Virus record (IMG/VR): IMGVR_UViG_3300046000_007766
Location: 1 to 33,427 of that record
Reading direction: 5' to 3' (one strand)
DNA: 33,427 nt
Origin: a virus
A model generated the notes under the pieces. It did not search any database, was not told the origin of the DNA, and saw only the letters and a list, made by a program, of their open reading frames with translations. Each line of letters begins with the position of its first letter. The stretch's first letter is position 1. Below, piece after piece: positions 29,938-33,427 of the stretch. The translations under genes and the position numbers were made by a program.

Positions 29938-30918
29938 ATGAGCGCATACAAACAATTTTTAGCATCTGACATTACAATTGTCCCCTTTGAAGTTAACAAG
30001 TCGTTTAACTATCAAGGGGCAGCTGCTTTGACAGGTTCGTATGTTGCTATTGATAGATTTTTAGGAAAAAACATTACAGGATCTATTTTTGATCCCCTAA
30101 CAGACCCTACAACCGGTCAAGTATCTACTCAATATCAACGTTTAGTATATGATTCAATTGAAGAACTATACTATTCAAATTATTTAACCTCAAGCTATGG
30201 TGATTCTGTAAATACAGGAAGTATATTCCCTGGTAGTGATACAGCAGGAAATGTTTTAGTAGGTACAACACCCTCAGACGGTAGATATTTTAATTATCTT
30301 CAAACAACTTTAACTTTTGAAAGATATTTTCCAACAGCATCAAACTCTGAAATTGGAGTAATATCTATCCCTTCTCGCTTATTCGGTAATTATATCCAAC
30401 CAGGTTCATTTAGGTGGATTGCTGAAAGTGGTTCAATTTATGATGATGGAGAAGGTAACCTAATATTTTCTTCATCACAACAAATTTGCGGACAAATAAT
30501 ATATACTCATGGTATTGCTGTAATTACAAGTGATAGTACCCCAGGACAAGATACTTATGGAACTGCAACTTATGGTTCTTCTTTGTATGGGGTTGGAGAT
30601 GCAGTTGTTGTTGAAAACTTTGTTACATCATCTAATGTAACATGTTCGTTTTCTTCTTCTCTTACAATTTACGAAACCCAATACAAGTGTACAATTAGAG
30701 AAAACGAATACAATTTTAGTTTAAACCCATCTATAATCTCAGGTTCAACTGATGGAACAACTTACGGATTTGTTACAGCATCTTATTTTAGTCCATATGT
30801 TACAACAGTAGGACTTTATAATGAAGCCCAACAATTATTAGCGATAGGAAAGTTATCACAACCACTTCCAACATCACCTACAACAGACACTACAATACTT
30901 ATAAACATAGATAGATAA
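29938..30918 (+). CDS. Tail structural protein B of a paralogous pair
   Basis: 326 residues. N-terminus YKQFLASDITIVPFEVNKSF, and a C-terminal module ENEYNFSLNPSIISGSTDGT, YVTTVGLYNEAQQLLAIGKL that aligns with the end of the preceding protein. The middle (RLVYDSIEELYYSNYL, FGNYIQPGSFRWIAESGSIY) differs and is typical of structural proteins with one copy of this module. It starts 6 bases after its paralogue and shares the TGS-rich composition. Confidence 0.65.
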   Translation: MSAYKQFLASDITIVPFEVNKSFNYQGAAALTGSYVAIDRFLGKNITGSIFDPLTDPTTGQVSTQYQRLVYDSIEELYYSNYLTSSYGDSVNTGSIFPGSDTAGNVLVGTTPSDGRYFNYLQTTLTFERYFPTASNSEIGVISIPSRLFGNYIQPGSFRWIAESGSIYDDGEGNLIFSSSQQICGQIIYTHGIAVITSDSTPGQDTYGTATYGSSLYGVGDAVVVENFVTSSNVTCSFSSSLTIYETQYKCTIRENEYNFSLNPSIISGSTDGTTYGFVTASYFSPYVTTVGLYNEAQQLLAIGKLSQPLPTSPTTDTTILINIDR

Positions 30919-30920
30919 TT

Positions 30921-31556
30921 ATGGCAACTTTAGATCCATCAAATATAACAACAGGTAATATAATCCAAGCATCCGATATAGCTCAACTATATTCAGCTTT
31001 TGGTACTGGATCCTCTAATATTACTGGGTTAAGCATGACAGGTAGTATAACTAATGCTACAACAGCAGCAACAGCTTCATCTGCTACTAATCTTGTAGTA
31101 GCAAGTACTGCTTCAGGAGTTTACTATCCTATAGTTGTTGATGGAACAGGAACCAAACCACCTAAAACAGTTTCTACTTTTGAACTTTCAGGTAGTGTAT
31201 TAAATAATATTACTGCTTCACGAGCTATTACATCTTCATTTTCTTTAAATTCTAATGCTACCCAAATTAATGGTCAATCTTATGATGGAGGATCAGGAGT
31301 AGTCTCAGGCGATTTTAAATTTATTGCTGGTAAAACAGCTATAACTGCTGGTTCAGCAACAAGCAGTGTATTTCCTGTTTTGGCCGGAAAAACATTAGGT
31401 ACAAATGCTTGGATTACAGCAAATTACGCACTTACATCAGGACCTTCAGATGCTGTTATTGTAACTTCAATTTCAAGTAGTGGAGCTATTTTATTTGATA
31501 ATAATTCTCCTGGTGCTCCAACTGGAACTGTAATATTTACAGGTATATACATTTAA
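30921..31556 (+). CDS. Short tail-fibre-like protein
   Basis: 211 residues of low sequence complexity, Ala/Thr/Ser-rich (SITNATTAATASSATNLVVA, NNITASRAITSSFSLNSNAT), ending in a compact beta region (AVIVTSISSSGAILFDNNSP, TGTVIFTGIYI). A repetitive shaft followed by a small C-terminal tip is typical of trimeric fibres, so it may be a fibre or its receptor-contacting tip. Last of the structural genes. Confidence 0.6.
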   Translation: MATLDPSNITTGNIIQASDIAQLYSAFGTGSSNITGLSMTGSITNATTAATASSATNLVVASTASGVYYPIVVDGTGTKPPKTVSTFELSGSVLNNITASRAITSSFSLNSNATQINGQSYDGGSGVVSGDFKFIAGKTAITAGSATSSVFPVLAGKTLGTNAWITANYALTSGPSDAVIVTSISSSGAILFDNNSPGAPTGTVIFTGIYI

Positions 31557-31572
31557 TAAAAAAAAATAATTT

Positions 31573-32034
31573 ATGGAAAATTGGTTATATAAAAATAAGG
31601 AGGTTATCTCTATGGAGGATTTACCTCAAAACGCTTTTGGTTTTATATACGTAACTACACATATACCGAGTGGGGTATCGTATCTTGGAAAGAAGGCGTT
31701 ATATCACAACGTTAAACGCAAATTAACGAAGAAAGAATTAGCAGAGCAAACCGGCCGAGGTCGCAAACCAACAACTCAAGTTGTTCAAAAAGAAAGCGAT
31801 TGGAAAACATATTTCGGTTCTGCTAAACCAATTCAAGAGCTAATCAAATCTGGTAAGCAAGACGAATTAAAACGAGAAATTCTACAAGTAGTTGACAATA
31901 AAAAATTGTTAACTTATTACGAGTGTAAATATCTTTTTATGATGGGTGTTTTAGAACATCCCGAACTTTATTTCAACGACAACATTTTGGGAAAATTTTT
32001 CTCACGTGACTTTGGTTCTCCAAAAGAGGATTAA
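31573..32034 (+). CDS. GIY-YIG-like endonuclease-type protein
   Basis: 153 residues. FGFIYVTTHIPSGVSYLGKK resembles the Y-I..Y-I-G-KK start of GIY-YIG nucleases, followed after a Lys-rich insert by SDWKTYFGSAKPIQELIKSG, REILQVVDNK, LLTYYECKYLFMMGVLEHPE and a final YFNDNILGKFFSRD. The family (Seg/Hef-like and relatives) is common in T4-like phages, often as free-standing mobile nucleases. The GIY motif is diverged (FIY and YLG), so activity is uncertain. It lies between fibre and primase genes, a typical site for such insertions. The primase promoter lies in its last codons. Confidence 0.6.
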   Translation: MENWLYKNKEVISMEDLPQNAFGFIYVTTHIPSGVSYLGKKALYHNVKRKLTKKELAEQTGRGRKPTTQVVQKESDWKTYFGSAKPIQELIKSGKQDELKREILQVVDNKKLLTYYECKYLFMMGVLEHPELYFNDNILGKFFSRDFGSPKED

Positions 32035-32042
32035 TATATTGT
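32011..32042 (+). promoter_or_regulatory. Promoter before the primase gene
   Basis: TTTGG at 32011-32015 (inside the endonuclease gene) and TATATTGT at 32035-32042, again with the 24-base pitch. The primase ATG follows only 4 bases after the second box, so its mRNA would be leaderless or nearly so. Confidence 0.55.
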
Positions 32043-32046
32043 CGTT

Positions 32047-32976
32047 ATGATAAATCAATCTCTAGTATCACTGGCTAACTCTGTACTTGGTACAGGTAAG
32101 GCAACAGCAAGAGGTAACTATGCTTACCACTGTCCGCTGTGCCACCATGCAAAGCCAAAACTAGAGATCAACATGACCGAAAATACTAAAGGCGAAAACG
32201 CTTGGCATTGTTGGGTTTGTGATAAAAAAGGTAAAAAATTATATCAATTATTTAAAGCAGTAGAAGTTTCACCTGAAATAATGGCTGAATTAAAAGCTAT
32301 TGTAAAATATACTGGACCTGAAACAGATGTTAAAGTTGAAGAAAAACTTAAATTACCTAAAGAATTTCAACCCTTAACCAACATCCAGAAATCAAATATT
32401 ATTGGAAGACACGCTTTAGCATATTTAAAATCTCGTGGCATTACAGAAGAAGATATACTTAAATATGGTATTGGATATTGTGAAACAGGTCGTTATGCTA
32501 ATATGGTTATTATTCCTTCTTTTGATGCTAAAGGAAATATAAACTACTTTACAGGAAGATCGTTTGAAAAAGAACCATCTGTAAAATATAGAAACCCAAC
32601 AGTATCTCGTGATATTATCCCATTTGAATTGTTTATTAATTGGGATTTACCTTTGATATTGTGTGAGGGTCCCTTTGATGCTATTGCTATTAAACGAAAC
32701 GTTATACCACTTTTAGGTAAAAATATACAATCAAACTTAATGAAGAAGATCGTTATGTCTTCTGTCGAAAAAATATACATTGCTCTTGACCGTGATGCCC
32801 AAAAACAGGCGTTGGACTTTTGTGAAAAACTTATGAATGAAGGTAAAGAAGTATATTTAGTAGACATGAGAGATAAAGATCCAAGCGAAATGGGGTTCGC
32901 TGGCTTCACTAATCTTATACAAGAAACTTACCCTTTAACCTTCTCGGGTTTACTTGAGAAAAAACTTTTCCTATGA
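32047..32976 (+). CDS. DNA primase, T4 gp61-like
   Basis: 309 residues. N-terminal zinc site Cys29-x2-Cys32 with Cys55-x2-Cys58 (HCPLCHHA, WHCWVCDKKG). Linker with LAYLKSRGITEEDILKYGIG typical of DnaG-like primases. TOPRIM domain: Glu207 in LILCEGPFDAIAIKR, Asp248 and Asp250 in IYIALDRDAQKQ, and DMRDKDPSE. It synthesises RNA primers at the replication fork together with a gp41-type helicase, which is not in this window. Its stop overlaps the next start (ATGA). Confidence 0.9.
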   Translation: MINQSLVSLANSVLGTGKATARGNYAYHCPLCHHAKPKLEINMTENTKGENAWHCWVCDKKGKKLYQLFKAVEVSPEIMAELKAIVKYTGPETDVKVEEKLKLPKEFQPLTNIQKSNIIGRHALAYLKSRGITEEDILKYGIGYCETGRYANMVIIPSFDAKGNINYFTGRSFEKEPSVKYRNPTVSRDIIPFELFINWDLPLILCEGPFDAIAIKRNVIPLLGKNIQSNLMKKIVMSSVEKIYIALDRDAQKQALDFCEKLMNEGKEVYLVDMRDKDPSEMGFAGFTNLIQETYPLTFSGLLEKKLFL

Positions 32977-33427
32977 AAAAAAGAAACATTAAACATGTTA
33001 ACAATCGGATTCTAGAAATTTCAGAAGATGCTAAACAAATCACCCTTCCAGATTCAAGATACTATAGACGAAATGGAGAATATTATCCATCCATTACCCA
33101 CGTTTTAGGTTCTTATCCTAAAGGTAAACATTTTGAAGAATGGCTTAAAAACATGGGTCGCTCAGCAGATTATATTGTTCGTAAAGCAGCTGAAGATGGA
33201 ACTAAGGTACATGAAATGATTGAAGAGTATTTAGAAGGCAAAGAAATGAACTTTCTAAATCAGTATGGTAACCCACAGTATGACCCAACTATTTGGCAAA
33301 TGTTTTTACGTTTTGTTGATTTTTGGGAAACATATAAACCTGAATTAATTGATCAAGAAATTCATCTTTATTCTGATGAACTTAAAGTAGCAGGTACAAC
33401 AGATTTAGTTTGTAAAATTGATAAACT
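32973..33427 (+). CDS. PD-(D/E)XK nuclease, 3' partial
   Basis: The gene is cut by the right edge; 151 complete codons are visible. GEYYPSITHVLGSYPKGKHF, then AAEDGTKVHEMIEEYLEGKE with His80, and AGTTDLVCKID with Asp144 near the edge match the RecB/Cas4-type PD-(D/E)XK nucleases (GxxxHxxiE, GxxD, then a D/E-x-K strand that is beyond the window). Such enzymes are DNA exonucleases in phage replication or recombination. It overlaps the primase by 4 bases, consistent with a joint role. Confidence 0.75.
   Translation, partial: MKKRNIKHVNNRILEISEDAKQITLPDSRYYRRNGEYYPSITHVLGSYPKGKHFEEWLKNMGRSADYIVRKAAEDGTKVHEMIEEYLEGKEMNFLNQYGNPQYDPTIWQMFLRFVDFWETYKPELIDQEIHLYSDELKVAGTTDLVCKIDK

Noticed and set aside
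1-33427. CRISPR array, insertion sequence or integrase
   Set aside because: No regularly spaced direct repeats, transposase motifs, tyrosine or serine recombinase or att-like duplication were seen; repeats in the array are tRNA arms.

Overview
The window is one continuous stretch of a tailed-phage (myovirus) genome whose host is almost certainly a member of the Bacteroidota. The virus side is shown by a T4-like gene set: a gp55-type late sigma factor, a gp5-type spike, gp25 and gp6 baseplate wedge proteins, large tail/baseplate proteins, a gp61-type primase, a PD-(D/E)XK nuclease, a lysis region and a tRNA array. The host side is shown by Bacteroidota-style promoters (TTTG, about 20 bases, TAnnTTTG), signal peptides ending in ..FSQ or ..YAQ, a type IX secretion (T9SS) C-terminal sorting domain, a GEVED domain, and AT-rich DNA with almost no Shine-Dalgarno sequences. 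Every protein gene is on the + strand and they are packed tightly; eleven neighbouring pairs share the junction TAATG.

Layout. (1) 1-3490: accessory early-type genes: a DUF932 protein cut by the left edge, a cytidylyltransferase-like protein, a GIY-YIG (T5orf172) protein, a YqiA-like esterase and four small unknowns. (2) 3491-5579: an array of eight clear tRNAs (Leu-TAA, Arg-TCT, Tyr-GTA, Thr-TGT, Met-CAT, Ser-TGA, Gln-TTG, Glu-TTC), two Leu-like tRNAs with oversized central arms, one decayed tRNA-like sequence and structured spacers. A small lipoprotein gene with its own promoter sits inside the array. (3) 5580-11970: an unusual envelope/export cassette: a secreted cohesin/dockerin-like protein with a T9SS tail, a two-TM protein, a one-TM Pro/Ala-rich protein, a CsgG-like lipoprotein, an Asn/Gly-rich protein ending in a barrel-like domain, a GEVED-dockerin protein, a small exported protein and a short Lys-rich protein. 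(4) 11970-13428: lysis genes (holin-like, GH19 endolysin, YkuD-motif enzyme) and a strong hairpin. (5) 13523-16369: regulatory/accessory genes with an HD hydrolase and the gp55-like sigma factor. (6) 16369-31556: baseplate and tail structural genes, including one of 1855 residues. (7) 31573-33427: GIY-YIG-like endonuclease, primase and a nuclease cut by the right edge.

The most unusual content is region 3 together with the tRNA array. Region 3 looks like a phage-encoded set of cell-surface proteins meant to use the host T9SS and/or a phage CsgG-like pore, next to or as part of the lysis module. In the array, every long spacer has a stem whose 3' end lies exactly 5 bases before the next tRNA. 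Six promoters share an exact 24-base pitch between the start of the TTTGG box and the start of the TATATT box, which suggests that the early/middle genes and the tRNAs use the host primary sigma factor. All functional statements are from reading the sequence; no database search was run.
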